This document shows positions 10,000-20,850 of a stretch of DNA of 64,000 nucleotides, piece by piece (position 1 is the first letter of the stretch; each line of letters starts with the position of its first letter). The notes beneath the pieces are model-generated. The model searched no databases and was not told the DNA's origin. It saw only the letters and a program-made list of their open reading frames with translations. Made by a program: the position numbers and the translations under genes. The DNA comes from Alviniconcha marisindica (lineage: Eukaryota; Mollusca; Gastropoda; Provannidae), in assembly GCA_018857735.1 (NCBI GenBank), contig JABMCL010001824.1:442001-506000 (forward strand). The letters are read 5' to 3'.

Positions 10000-10760
10000 T
10001 TTTTTCCTTCAGATTGAAAACGGAAAAGTATTTCCTCCCCCAAAAAGCGAAAGATTTAACTGCCATCAAAATTATCGTCCCATTTCTTTTTTTGTCTTAA
10101 ATCCCAAACCCTTTGGAAAGCCCCTGCCCAAAAATACTTGACAGTTTCCCCTTTCCCCTTACAAATAATTATTTTTTCCCCAAACCACTCTGTCAGTAAA
10201 GCCTTACCTGTTTTTGTTGACGGCTACTATCCTCCAAAAATGACTAAAAGTTGAATGGTGTTGTCTTTTTAATTCAAAAAAGCCTTTGACCTTATAGACC
10301 ATCAGATTTTATTGAAAAAGAAAAAAACTTTCAGTTAAGCGACAATGCCATTCATTTTTTTAACCCTTATATTGAAAGCAGAAAGTATTTTTCGGACATT
10401 TTCACCTAAAGGCTCTGCCCAAGTTGAGTTCCACAGGGGTCTTTCTTGGACCTCTTCTCTTCAATTTTTATATAAATGATCTCCCGTTGAATATTTCATT
10501 CTAAGTTGGTTTCGACCCTTTTGCTTTATTTGTTTTCTTTCTGCTTTTGGAAATAAATAGCTGCTTTCTAAGCTGCAAAAGTATCCAAAAATACCCAAAT
10601 GGGGGTTCTGCAATGCTGTTGCTCAACCCAGGAAAACTAAAAGGGTTGGGGATAGCCCGCGTCAAAAACATCAGGGGGTAACCTCCCCCGTCTCATTTTA
10701 ATTCACCAAATTAGGCAAATTTCAGAAAAAGGGACCTTGGCGTTATTCCTTTGTAAACCC
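10000..10760 (+). pseudogene. Non-LTR retrotransposon reverse transcriptase remnant
   Basis: Conserved RT pieces of a Jockey/CR1-like LINE appear in order but in different frames. They are NYRPIS (10070-10087), FKKAFDLIDHQILLKK (10273-10320; motif A with its catalytic Asp), VPQGS, then after a one-base slip LGPLLFNFYINDLP (about 10427-10487; motif B region), and DLGVI (about 10733). The expected FADD catalytic box appears only as a corrupted VFDPFALF near 10510-10535. The element cannot encode an active enzyme as written. Upstream endonuclease sequence is not convincingly visible. Confidence 0.75.
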
Positions 10761-11794
10761 CAACTTTCCCCGAAACCCAAATTAAAATTTTTAATTGCTA
10801 AAATGTGTTTTTCCCTTTGCCCGGGACACTTTTTTAACAGTGGGGAAACTTTGTAAATTTTTTTCAATCAATTTTTATCCAGGGGTTAAAATTTTTTCAA
10901 TTTATGGGATGGCTGCAGTGATTAAAAAAAAAACTTAAAACTGTTTAACCAAAATCAGGGAAAAATTTTTTTTTTCTGCTTCGCCCCTGCTAACGGACGA
11001 GGGCCCCCAAATTCCCCAAAAAAAAATTTACCTTTTAAAAAAGCATCTTCAGTGTAATAAATGTATCTTGGGGCAAAAGTTTTTCCATAACAAAAACCCC
11101 CCCTTTTTGAGACAGCTTTTCCCCCACTGGAGGGGCGCAACGACCTAGTTCACGGAACAGCATTTTTATTTTCCCAAAAAAGGGTTTAAAATTTATAAGA
11201 TTGGTTTTTCATTTGGATCCTTTTTTGGGAACGCTTTTCCAGAAGTCTTAAAATAAGCTCATTTAACATTCAAAACTAAAGCTCTTTAACATTTTACTGG
11301 AAAGTAACATATAAGTTTTCAGTCTTGAACCGTACATATTTAATTTCCTAATGTTTGATACACCTGGGATTTTTGTGTTTATTATAAATGTTGTCCGCCC
11401 AGGCGGGGCGTGCAATTATTTTTTAAAATATGGGAAAAATATTTTCCTTGGGTGGTTGGTCATTTTTGTCTTGATTGTATCCAGCCTTTCTAAGTTTCAA
11501 AATATTAATTTTAAAGTTTTAATCCTTTTTTCTTTCCAAATTTTTTTATTATTTTCAGTAAAGGCTTTGTATATTTTTATCATCCCTTTTAATTTAAAAA
11601 ATTCATTCCCATCTTTCCGTATGTGTTGTTGTGGAGGAGGGTGTGGGGGCCCTTCCCTTTTTTTTTTGTGTTTTAATTTTTGTGCATCATTTTTATATAC
11701 ATGAATGTGTGTATTTTAAAATTCCTTCTATATCTTTTTCTTTTTTAATTTGTTTATATTTTTTTGTGGGTTTTTTGGGTTTTTTTTTTTTGTT

Positions 11795-11825
<31 letters not shown>

Positions 11826-11946
11826 TTTTTAAGTTCCTTTTTTTTTCCATTGGCCTTAAAAAATTTTACCCTTCCCCCCCTTTCTCTAAAAAAAAAAAAA
11901 AAACTTAATAATTTTTTTGTTTTTTGGTTTTTGTTGTTTTTTTGTT

Positions 11947-11966
11947 TGTGTGTGTGTATGTGTTTT

Positions 11967-12004
<38 letters not shown>

Positions 12005-12018
12005 GGTGTGTGTGTTGG
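11947..12018. repeat. (GT)n microsatellite
   Basis: A GT-rich run preceded by long poly-T tracts, near the end of the abnormal segment. Confidence 0.9.
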
Positions 12019-12380
12019 GCCCGGGGTTTACTGTGTTTTAGACTTTTTTCCCCCAAATTGTTTTTTTATGCCTTTTTTTCATTTTTCCCTTGGGAATCCC
12101 CTTTTTCTGGTTTTTTCATGTGTTGTTGTTTGTTTATTATTTTATTTTTAATTTTTCTTTTTTTTTTTACTGATGCTGTATTTGTCTAAAACCTTCTGTA
12201 AAATTTTAACTGTGAATGTCTTGGTTTTAGTAACCCGTAGCAACGGCAGGAATGTGAGTCGGGCCCTTTTTTATTCTTACCTTTGAAAAAGTTCAAATCT
12301 CTCTCCCCCCAACAGAAAATTAAAATTTCCCTCTCCTTCGTACAGTGGTTTGTCTCTGAAAGAAGAATACTGCACGTTAT

Positions 12381-12858
12381 CCGGGACTATTGCAATGACA
12401 ACACATGTTTGCGCGATGTGTCAATACAAGGGATGCCTTCTTTACGCTCACAGGGGACTTGCGTAATGTATTAATACAAGGGGTGTCTTCTTTACGCTCA
12501 CAGGGGACTTGCGTAATGTATTAATACAAGGGGTGTCTTCTTTACGCTCACAGGGGACTTGCGTGATGTATTAACGCAAGGGATGTCTTCTCTACGCTTA
12601 CAGGGGACTTGCGTGATGTATTAATGCAAGGGATGTCTTCTTTACGCTCACAGGGGACTTGCGTGATGTATTAACACAAGGGATGTCTTCTCTACGCTTA
12701 CAGGGGACATGCGTGATGTATTAACACAAGGGATGTCTTCTCTACGCTTACAGGGGACTTGCGTGATATATTAACACAAGGGATGTCTTCTCTACGCTTA
12801 CAGGGGACTTGCGTGACGTATTAATACAAGGGATGTCTTCTGTACGCTTCCAGGGGAC
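12381..12858. repeat. 50-bp tandem repeat, ~9 copies
   Basis: Units GGATGTCTTCTCTACGCTTA, CAGGGGACTTGCGTGATG, TATTAACACAAG repeat with an exact 50-bp period (12431, 12481, 12531 and so on). Copies differ at a few positions. The array is non-coding. Confidence 0.92.
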
Positions 12859-13535
12859 TGGGCCGAAGACACAAGCTGGCCTGAAAACGGAGACAGTTTG
12901 CAAATATGTTCATCTTCAGGTTTCGGTTCGGTTCAGTTCAAGATCGGTCGGTTGGTTGAACTTGTTTAACGCCGAGTTGTCTCCGAAGACGTAGTGGCTG
13001 GGTCCGAGATCCAAAGAGATGGGGGAAGAGGGAGACAACTGGGCGATTCAGCGAAGCTGGTTTGCTAGAGTGAATGCGCTTTGTAATCTTTCGCGCAAGA
13101 AGTCGCGAGAGGTCGCAGCGCACTTCCGGGCCGATTTCTGAGTAGACGTTGCTTCACGCTGTGTATAACAGTGGTAGTTGAACATAAAATTGAGAAGCAG
13201 TACAAATGCCAATACTGTTGCCAGTCGCAAAAATTACCGTGGAATGGGGATGGAGGGTGGAAAAAAAGTGTCTTTGCGTCGTTTTTTGGCTACAATATAT
13301 CGCGAGTTCGTAGAAAAAATGCGTTTTGGCCCGGCATCCTATAGCACGAGCTACAAGTTATTGCCTATTGCCAGACACATTATGACTACGGGCCTCCAAG
13401 AATGCCTTTAAAGTTGGCAGTGTAAAATTCGCAAATTCACTGTCACCGTAAAAGCAGCCAAGGGACTTAAGCGATGCCGGGCAAAAGTCAAGGGAGTTAA
13501 CAACCCCGCCTGAATCGCCCAATACCTAACTACAC
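12859..13535. other. Unassigned sequence, partly repeat-derived
   Basis: Bases about 12950-13010 resemble the end of the 2.97-kb duplicated unit (a shared GAGTTGTCTCCG core followed by a CCGAGATC segment), so part of this stretch belongs to the same dispersed family. The rest shows no gene. Confidence 0.5.
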
Positions 13536-13539
13536 TGTC

Positions 13540-13935
13540 ACCACCAGAATCACTCCTGCATTAAGATGGGACCGAGATCCCAGGCGTTGGGGAAGAGGGA
13601 GCCTTTTTCCTACTACCGGGGTTTTAAACAAAGGACTCGGTTGACCCCGGCTTTTTTGAATGTGGTTGGAACACAGTCTTGTGACTTTGTCCTACTTCTA
13701 ATAAACATTAAAATGGCTCTCATCGCTGCCCACCTTAATGCAGGAGTCATTTGGTGGTGACATGTAGCGATGGGTATATATCCCTCCCCCCCCCCCCCCA
13801 CCCCCCCCACCCCCCCCCTTCTCCCCGTCACTAATAAGCCTCATGGTTTCTGTGGACGTTAAGCACCATGTTTCCTTACCACCAGAATGACTCGTGCATT
13901 AAGATGGGACCGAGATCCCAGGCGGTTACAGGCCC
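13540..13935. mobile_element. SINE fragments (mixed orientation)
   Basis: Bases 13670-13880 are a plus-strand SINE body (AATGGCTCTCATCGCTGCCC, then TTAATGCAGGAGTCATT, a C-rich stretch and the tail GTTTCTGTGGACGTTAAGCA). Flanking pieces at 13540-13590 and 13880-13930 carry the shared GATGGGACCGAGATCCCAGG in the opposite arrangement. These are rearranged copies of the family seen complete at 14345-14674. Confidence 0.6.
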
Positions 13936-13994
13936 GTGTCATCATGAATGTTGAAATCTGGCACGTGCTACCCACATAGCCATCAGTGCGCTTC

Positions 13995-14291
13995 TTTCTT
14001 TCATAGTGCTTCACGTCCACAGAAACCACCGAGGCTTATTAGGGACGGGCGAATGGAGGAGAGAGGGAGATTATATACCTATCGCTACACTGTCACCACC
14101 AGAGTGACTTCTGCATTAACTCTGCATGGGCAGCGAGCGATGAGAGCCATTTTATTGTTTCGTTAATTGTGAGGGACACTGTCACAAGACCGCAGTGTCC
14201 ACAGACGACAGCCATTATGAAGAGAACGGAGAGCCGAAGCCTTTCTGCTTACCAGCCTAACGCCTTTACCGCTAGGCCATACCGGCTCCCA
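13995..14291 (-). mobile_element. tRNA-derived SINE, diverged copy
   Basis: Same layout as the next element. On the minus strand there is a tRNA-like head from 14291 (AGCCGGTATGGCCTAGCGGT) with the B box eroded. It is followed by the common body (ACACTGCGGTCTTGTGACAG; AATGGCTCTCATCGCT) and the tail GGTTTCTGTGGACGTGAAGC ending near 13995 in AAGAAAGAAG. Confidence 0.7.
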
Positions 14292-14344
14292 TGTAATGAT
14301 GAATGTTGAAATCTATTTACGCGCTACATAGCCATCAGAGCTGA

Positions 14345-14674
14345 AGCAAGCAAGTAAGCATGGTGCTTAACGTCCACAGAAACCATAAGGCTTATTAGGG
14401 ACGGGGAGAAGGGGGGGGGGGTATGGAGTTGGGGAGGGAGGGATTATAATACCTATCGCTACACTTTCACCACCAGCAGAATGACTCCTGCATTAAGGTG
14501 GGCAGCGATGAGAGCCATTTTAATGTTTCATTAACCGTGAGGGATAAAGTCACAAGACCGCAGTGTCCACAGACCACAACTTTTGAAGCGGAGAAAGGAT
14601 AGCCGAAGCGGATTCGAACCGAGGTATCTCTGCTTATCAGCCGAACGCCTTACCGCTAGGCCAAACCGGCTCAC
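14345..14674 (-). mobile_element. Full-length tRNA-derived SINE
   Basis: On the minus strand from 14674 there is an Ile-type tRNA-like head: A box TGGCCTAGCGG, an anticodon-loop-like CTGATAA, and a perfect B box GGTTCGAATCC. A ~200-bp body follows, then the tail GGTTTCTGTGGACGTTAAGC, ACCATG and CTTACTTGCTTGCTTC. It is about 330 bp long. The head gives internal Pol III promoter elements. The tail matches the short retroposed insertions at 3779, 15774 and 63211, implying a shared LINE partner. Confidence 0.75.
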
Positions 14675-15649
14675 GCTCAATGCTTACGGCTACTAGTTCA
14701 TTTATACTGATCGTGGATTCATCACGACCATTTTGCAACAGGTCACAGGCCTATAGAGACCCAAAACATCAGTTTGTCTTCAGCGGACTCCCTTTGCCCA
14801 AGATCGTACTGGCCGTAAAAATTAAAAATTAAAATAATAAAAAGTTCCTTCCTCTTCACCCAGCATCCTTAAACGTTTCAGCCTGGGAAACTGACGAACT
14901 AACGTAACCGACTGGGTACGACGCCGTTACGTTTTGTAACAACTCGAGTTACACTTGGCGGCATTCCTAGAGAATTTCAGTAGAGAAGGTATATAACATT
15001 ATAGCCTTACTGTGGTGAGACTGAACTCGTGATCAAACATAAACCCTTTCTTTCCCTGCCGGTTCTAATTCCTCCAGAAAATGGTCTCAAAAAGTCTTAG
15101 CAAACCACAAAGTTTAAGACATTTGTTCCACATAGGGACATACAAAATACTGGAACTCAAGCAGATTGTCATGCCTACAGTCTTCAAAGCACTGGACAAG
15201 CAAACGACTCAACCCCAAAAAGTTTCTCTCTCATTTTTTTATCGTTTTTAACCGTTGTGGCTTGACGAAGGGGATTTCCCCCGAAAATTTGCAGATTGTG
15301 TGTCAGTGTCATAATAAATAAGCGTTCTTTTGAACCTCTTGTGTTTGGATCTTGTTTTAGAATGCTAGCAGTCATTCTTGTTTCAGATTATTATTATCAA
15401 TATTATGATTATTATTCAAGCAGGTTGTCTTACGACATTACATACGTAAAGTGGGGGAAGCTGTGTCAATGACGTCATACGTCTTCAGGGAAGGAAAAGC
15501 CGCCAGGTCAAGTTCATCCGCGTGTATCAAACTCGAAACAGGATTACTCTTGCTTATCAGCTGGTGTTTACAATACTGAATTCCGGTTCAGCGTAGCAGG
15601 AAGTTTTGTTATGCGAATGTGTGTTTTTACGACTGCAAATAAGGGTACA

Positions 15650-15650
<1 letters not shown>
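14675..15650. other. Intergenic, no gene seen
   Basis: Ordinary A/T-rich sequence with short frames only. Nothing with splice or homology support was recognised. Confidence 0.6.

Positions 15651-15692
<42 letters not shown>
15651..15692. repeat. (CT)n microsatellite
   Basis: A CT dinucleotide run followed by a T-rich stretch. Confidence 0.95.
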
Positions 15693-15697
<5 letters not shown>

Positions 15698-15773
15698 TTT
15701 TTTAAATATTTTTTTCTTCCTTCCTTCTTTAAAAAAAAATGTCTTCAGATCTGTTACTGTTTTGGTATAACTT

Positions 15774-15831
15774 TCGCCCTGATATAACCGCACTGGTTGA
15801 CTGGACGTAAAACACCAAGTCACTTACTTAC
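15774..15831 (+). mobile_element. 58-bp SINE-tail insertion with target-site duplication
   Basis: TCGCCCTGATATAACCGCAC, TGGTTGACTGGACGTAAAAC, ACCAAGTCACTTACTTAC, flanked by TTGGTATAACTT (15762-15773) and TTGGTATGACTT (15832-15843), which differ at one base. The CTTA tail is the same as in the full-length SINE at 14345. Confidence 0.75.
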
Positions 15832-16175
15832 TTGGTATGACTTGCTGACATACGTTGTTATAGTCTTAATAATAACTAATTGTCACAAAGACCAGTCTAA
15901 TATCACTCATGCGGAAAGGGCTTTAAATGAAAAGCAAAAAAGATGAAAAAGGAATCTTCCTTACTGCATGGCAACTGAATGTTTTACACGGATATACTGA
16001 CTTTTTGTGCACATGTGATTTGCCCTGTTAACATAGTACAGTTAAGGGACGTTAAAAATCCTAGTATTAACTCCTTCTGTATATGTGATTATATGATTTA
16101 ATTATACAAATGACAGACTGCCTGCTCATACCTCTGAACTTTGTCAAAAATTAATGTTGTCCCAGAAGCTATGGG

Positions 16176-16203
16176 ACGACCGGATCTGAGGGGTAGAGGG
16201 GTG

Positions 16204-16234
<31 letters not shown>

Positions 16235-16259
16235 CCGCCCACCCCTCAGATCCGGTCGT
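16176..16259. repeat. Perfect 19-bp inverted repeat around a G tract
   Basis: The left arm ACGACCGGATCTGAGGGGT (16176-16194) is exactly complementary to the right arm (16241-16259). The 46-bp spacer is mostly a run of about 29 G followed by CGCCCCGCCC. It could form a cruciform/hairpin plus G-quadruplex. Confidence 0.9.
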
Positions 16260-16565
16260 AATAGAATGTGGTGTTGCGGAGTCTGAGCGTGTCTTGGGGG
16301 TAACTTAGGATGCTCCCGTCAACTGCAGCGCTGAGAAACTGCAAGCACTGTTTACAACATCCTTCCTTCAACCACTGCCATGGTTGATTACGTCATAGAT
16401 CTCGAAAACTCATCAGCTAACGCCCCAACAGTTTTTCTATGATGCTCAAACGGCAGAACGTTTGTAACAGACAGCTCAGATTATATCGGACGTTTCTTTC
16501 ATAACTGACCACGTTGCTTACGCCAGCACAAATAAAACCAAAACAGTCTGAATCGAGAAGGAACC

Positions 16566-16628
<63 letters not shown>

Positions 16629-16689
16629 ACGCGGTGATGTTCTATGTTTACGTGGTCTTGGCGCTAGGTGCGCTGTGCTTTGTGTTGCA

Positions 16690-16835
16690 ATGTCTCGGAT
16701 GTCGGTTGACATATTTGGGACAAGCTGAGACCAATGCGTGAGCATGGTTCAATATTGTTTTACAGCCATGGAAACCATAAGGCTCGTTAGGACGAAAAGC
16801 CCAGAACGGCCACCTCGACTCTCACACAGCTCCTG
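16690..16835 (-). mobile_element. SINE-related element, copy in duplication unit
   Basis: Shares with 18787, 19658, 21740 and 59478 the block CGGATGTCGGTTGACATAT, GGGACAAGCTGAGACCAATG, CATGGTTCAATAT and the block AAGGCTCGTTAGGACG, CTCACACAGCTCCTGAGCTC. Read on the minus strand, it contains GGTTTCC/T plus TGGACGT-like words related to the tail of the tRNA-derived SINE. Confidence 0.6.
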
Positions 16836-16978
16836 AGCTCCAGCAGCGCTGACCAAGCCGGCTTCTTCCACGACACTTTCAATTTTTCAAACAGTTCAGC
16901 CACATCGCCTTGCTGTCTAGTGACTAGTCTAGTAATCCAAAGCTCGACTTACCTGAATTTGAGGGGACTGTAGTAACC

Positions 16979-17083
16979 ATGAATCAAACCAGGGGCTCGT
17001 CGCTGCCGCCGGATGTTTGTGCGATCAAGGAACTGACTGTAGCTGAAATCACCCCGGATGCTCACTGGCGGCTACAAAATATG
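16979..17083 (+). CDS. Possible first coding exon, unknown gene (copy 1)
   Basis: A 35-codon frame starts at an ATG in good context (AACCATGA, A at -3) and ends exactly at a GTATGT donor (17084) in phase 0. It begins MNQTRGSSLPPDVCAIKELT and continues VAEITPDAHWRLQNM. The composition (charged, hydrophobic alternation KELTVAEI) looks protein-like, but I do not recognise the family and no partner exon is assured. The frame is repeated at 19947-20051 in copy 2. Because the copies are nearly identical throughout, that repetition is not independent evidence. A chance frame remains quite possible. Confidence 0.25.
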
Positions 17084-17689
17084 GTATGTCCGAGTCGTTG
17101 CAGTGTCGTTACTGTGACTCCGTGTATTCCTGTTGCGGCACTTCACTCCGGCATTTACCAGTTCCGTTGAAAACTCTTTACTGAGTCACTGACGTCATTT
17201 ACTTGCCCGGCTTCTGGCAAACGCAACACTGATAGTTGTTTGTTCCGTTGGTCGTGCTACGAATACACTTCAGTATCGCCAGAATAAAGACGCGACTGAG
17301 GTACTGAACATTTGCGACTGACTGAAACAGCCTTCGTCTTACTACGCCTTTTTACTCCGTGAAACACAGCTGCGGCTTCAATGACGAACTGATTAATAGT
17401 GTAATCAAGAAAACCCAGTGTACCGTAAAAAACGCAGATTGTGCGTCACTGACAATACTATTCTCCGTGTCAGGCGGCGGTCTCGACGCAGATAGTTTCG
17501 TTTTGGTGGCGGTTGTTGTTGCTGACAGCACAGTGGCAGGATAGGTGGCGGCACTGCCTTTGTTGTTTTGTGATAACTCGTACTTTCACAGTACCGTACT
17601 GTTCTCAGTGGAGGCCGGTTGGCCCCAGCCGCAGGTAGCGGCCGGTGCAAACTCCAAGCGTTTGTAAGAGTGTTTGGTTGGCTGCGTGT

Positions 17690-17784
17690 ACGTGTGTGTG
17701 TGTGTGTGTGTGTGTGTGGGGTGTGTGTGTGTGTGTGTGTGTGTATGTGTCTCTCTCTCTTTCTGTGGTGGTGGTGGTGGTGGT

Positions 17785-17827
<43 letters not shown>

Positions 17828-17882
17828 CTCTTGTGTGTGTGTGTGTGTGTTTGTGGGGTGTGTGTGTGTGTGTGTGTGGTGT
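17690..17882. repeat. Compound GT/CT/GGT microsatellite
   Basis: GT runs broken by CTCTCTCTTTCTG and a (GGT)n stretch. The matching tract in copy 2 is at about 20660-20850. Long Cys/Val- or His/Thr-rich frames here are artefacts of the repeat. Confidence 0.95.
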
Positions 17883-18552
17883 TCGTCCGAGCACTTGTTA
17901 ACGACATCCTTCTTCCAACGACTATCATGATTGGTTCCGCCACAGGTCTCCGAAAACTGTCAGCTAACGAACAGCCAGGTTTTCAGTCGTTGGTGCTCAA
18001 ATGGCAGTCTGTTTATAACAGTTAACTCAGTCAAATTTTAGCAGGCGTTTCTTTTATGACCACCCACGTTGCTTAGTAACCCCAGCACATATAAAACCCA
18101 AATCATTTGAATCGAGACGGAACTCTTTTTTCTTTTCTTTTTGTCCGGGGATGGAACTCCTTTTTTTGAATACGTGCGTACTTAGACGCTATGTTGCGGC
18201 TTCCACAGTCTTATTAGTACCCAAACTTTTGGAGGGGGAAAAGCAAAAACACGGGACAAAACAAACAAAAGTTTCACTGCCAGACGGTTGGCTTGACATC
18301 AACGTGAATCACTGAGTGGCGGCAAAGCGGAACTGGGCCGGCCGGTGGATTGTGTCACTAGTTGCCAGGCCCCAGGGTAGCTCACCGCAGTTCTCGCCGC
18401 AAGACCTCAGTGTGACAAGCGGGTGGGAACGAGTGTCGGCCTTTTTGAGGCCACGGCCGTGATCATGTCACTTTTCAGTGTTTGGCTGGTTAACAACAAT
18501 GATGGGACGGTCTTACTCAGGGTGTTCAATGTCAGTTCAAGTCACTTCAGTG

Positions 18553-18955
18553 TTGCCACTTTAAGTCCACAGAGACCGTAAGGACTATTAAGGACGGGGA
18601 GCCCAGGACGACCACCTCGACTTTCACACAGCTCCTGAGCTCTGGGACAGCCTGAATTCAGTGCTGCTTTACATCCACAGAGACCGTAAGGACTGTTAGG
18701 GACGCGAAGCCCAGGACGTCCACCTGGACTTTCACAGAGACACAGTTCAGTCTGAGCTCTGAGGCCGCTATGATGATGTAGAGCTTCATGTCCTCGGATG
18801 TCGGTTGACATATTAGGGACAAGCTCAGACCAATGCGTGAGCATGGTTCAATATAGCTTTACTCGTCCACAGAAACCGTAAGGCTCATTAGGACGGAAAG
18901 CCCAGGACGGCAACCTCGACTTTCACACAGCTCCTGAACTCTGCGATCTCTGAGG
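18553..18955 (-). mobile_element. Cluster of SINE-related units in copy 1
   Basis: Three ~100-bp units sharing TCCACAGAGACCGTAAGGAC or TCCACAGAAACCGTAAGGCT, then GAGCCCAGGACG, ACCTCGACTTTCACACAGCT. They lie at about 18553-18655, 18661-18765 and 18850-18955, with the GTCGGTTGACATATTAGGGA block at 18795. The same cluster is at about 21510-21905 in copy 2. Confidence 0.65.
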
Positions 18956-19387
18956 CTAACGTGGTGGGTCTACTATAATTATAGCCACCAGTGCCGGGTA
19001 GCTGCAGCGCCCGGCAACTGCGTTCGTTAGAGCTCTAATTTTGGAGTTTGTACGGTATGAACCCGGTGAAACCGTCAGCAGGCTATATTTAGCATGCCCT
19101 TCGTTCGGGAAAATTCAAAATGACGGTGTCAAGTTGTTTTCTACTGAACAGAAAAGTAGGTGCACCATGGCGTCAGTGGGCCTACGCGATTCAAACGTGG
19201 CGTTTGAATAGAATAGCGTCTGTAAACACAGTTTAACGGACTGAAGCGGCACCATACAAACTCCAAGCACTGGTTTACATCGATGAACCGATTAGCATCG
19301 TTGCACAGGACCTTCGCTCGTTGGATTTGTTTAACGTGGCCGAGTTGTCTCCGGAGAGGTACTGATGGGGACCGAGATCTCGAGAGG

Positions 19388-19403
19388 CGCATGTGTGTGT
19401 GTG

Positions 19404-19472
<69 letters not shown>

Positions 19473-19529
19473 TCTCTCTCTCTCTCTCTCTGTGTTGGGG
19501 AGGGGGTGGGGGGTACTGATGGGTTGTAT

Positions 19530-19579
<50 letters not shown>
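19388..19579. repeat. GT/CT microsatellite at duplication junction
   Basis: A (GT)n run to about 19470, CT runs, a short GTGTTGGGGAGGGGGTGGGG spacer with GTACTGATGGGTTGTATG, then CT again. This composite is the apparent founder of the minisatellite at 22330-24200. Confidence 0.9.
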
Positions 19580-19585
<6 letters not shown>

Positions 19586-19946
19586 ACGCGGGGTGGATGT
19601 CTCATGTTTACGTGGGTACTTGGGCGCTAGGTTGCTGCTGTTGCTGTTGTGTTGCTTAATGTCCTCGGATGTCGGTTGACATATTAGGGACAAGCTGAGA
19701 CCAATGCGTGAGCATGGTTCAATATTGTTTTACAGCCATGGAAACCATAAGGCTCGTTAGGACGAAAAGCCCAGACGGCCACTCGACTCTCACACAGCTC
19801 CTGAGCTCCAGCAGCGCTGACCAAGCCGGCTTCTTCCACGACACTTTCAATTTTTCAAACAGTTCAGCCACATCGCCTTGCTGTCTAGTGACTAGTCTAG
19901 TAATCCAAAGCTCGACTTACCTGAATTTGAGGGGACTGTAGTAACC

Positions 19947-20051
19947 ATGAATCAAACCAGGGGCTCGTCGCTGCCGCCGGATGTTTGTGCGATCAAGGAA
20001 CTGACTGTAGCTGAAATCACCCCGGATGCTCACTGGCGGCTACAAAATATG
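19947..20051 (+). CDS. Possible first coding exon, unknown gene (copy 2)
   Basis: Identical to 16979-17083, including the start context and the GTATGT donor at 20052. The same reservations apply. If the duplication is real and the exon functional, the locus would have two alternative 5' exons. If the duplication is an assembly artefact, there is only one. Confidence 0.25.
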
Positions 20052-20659
20052 GTATGTCCGAGTCGTTGCAGTGTCGTTACTGTGACTCCGTGTATTCCTG
20101 TTGCGGCACTTCACTCCGGCATTTACCAGTTCCGTTGAAAACTCTTTACTGAGTCACTGACGTCATTTACTTGCCCGGCTTCTGGCAAACGCAACACTGA
20201 TAGTTGTTTGTTCCGTTGGTCGTGCTACGAATACACTTCAGTATCGCCAGAATAAAGACGCGACTGAGGTACTGAACATTTGCGACTGACTGAAACAGCC
20301 TTCGTCTTACTACGCCTTTTTACTCCGTGAAACACAGCTGCGGCTTCAATGACGAACTGATTAATAGTGTAATCAAGAAAACCCAGTGTACCGTAAAAAA
20401 CGCAGATTGTGCGTCACTGACAATACTATTCTCCGTGTCAGGCGGCGGTCTCGACGCAGATAGTTTCGTTTTGGTGGCGGTTGTTGTTGCTGACAGCACA
20501 GTGGCAGGATAGGTGGCGGCACTGCCTTTGTTGTTTTGTGATAACTCGTACTTTCACAGTACCGTACTGTTCTCAGTGGAGGCCGGTTGGCCCCAGCCGC
20601 AGGTAGCGGCCGGTGCAAACTCCAAGCGTTTGTAAGAGTGTTTGGTTGGCTGCGTGTAC

Positions 20660-20850
<191 letters not shown>

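Larger units (their letters stand above)
8225..12240. other. Homopolymer-rich abnormal segment
   Basis: Immediately after the CT microsatellite the sequence becomes an almost continuous succession of 3-7-base homopolymers (AAAA, CCCC, GGGG, TTTT). It stays that way until the ordinary-looking sequence before the 12.4-kb tandem array. It contains LINE reverse-transcriptase remnants whose frame breaks every few codons, plus poly-T (around 11800-11820) and GT runs (11947-12018). The texture suggests either a noisy consensus patch or strongly decayed DNA. Frames in this segment should not be taken as genes. Confidence 0.6.
16566..19531. repeat. 2.97-kb tandem duplication, copy 1
   Basis: Bases from the (CT)n tract at 16566 to about 19531 recur head-to-tail at 19532-22497. 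For over 700 bp (for example 16979 and 19947) the offset is a constant 2968 with no indels, so the copies are nearly identical. Both junctions lie in CT microsatellites. The unit contains a possible first exon (16979), GT/CT runs (about 17690-17880 and 19388-19495), several copies of a SINE-related sequence, and the spacer that seeded the adjacent minisatellite. Confidence 0.92.

Noticed and set aside
13540..13760. 64-codon frame starting MGPRSQALGKREPFSYYRGF
   Set aside because: It lies across rearranged SINE fragments.
14592..14674. Possible functional tRNA-Ile gene
   Set aside because: A and B boxes are good, but the sequence continues into a SINE body and tail, and diverged copies lie next to it. 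It is a retroposon head.
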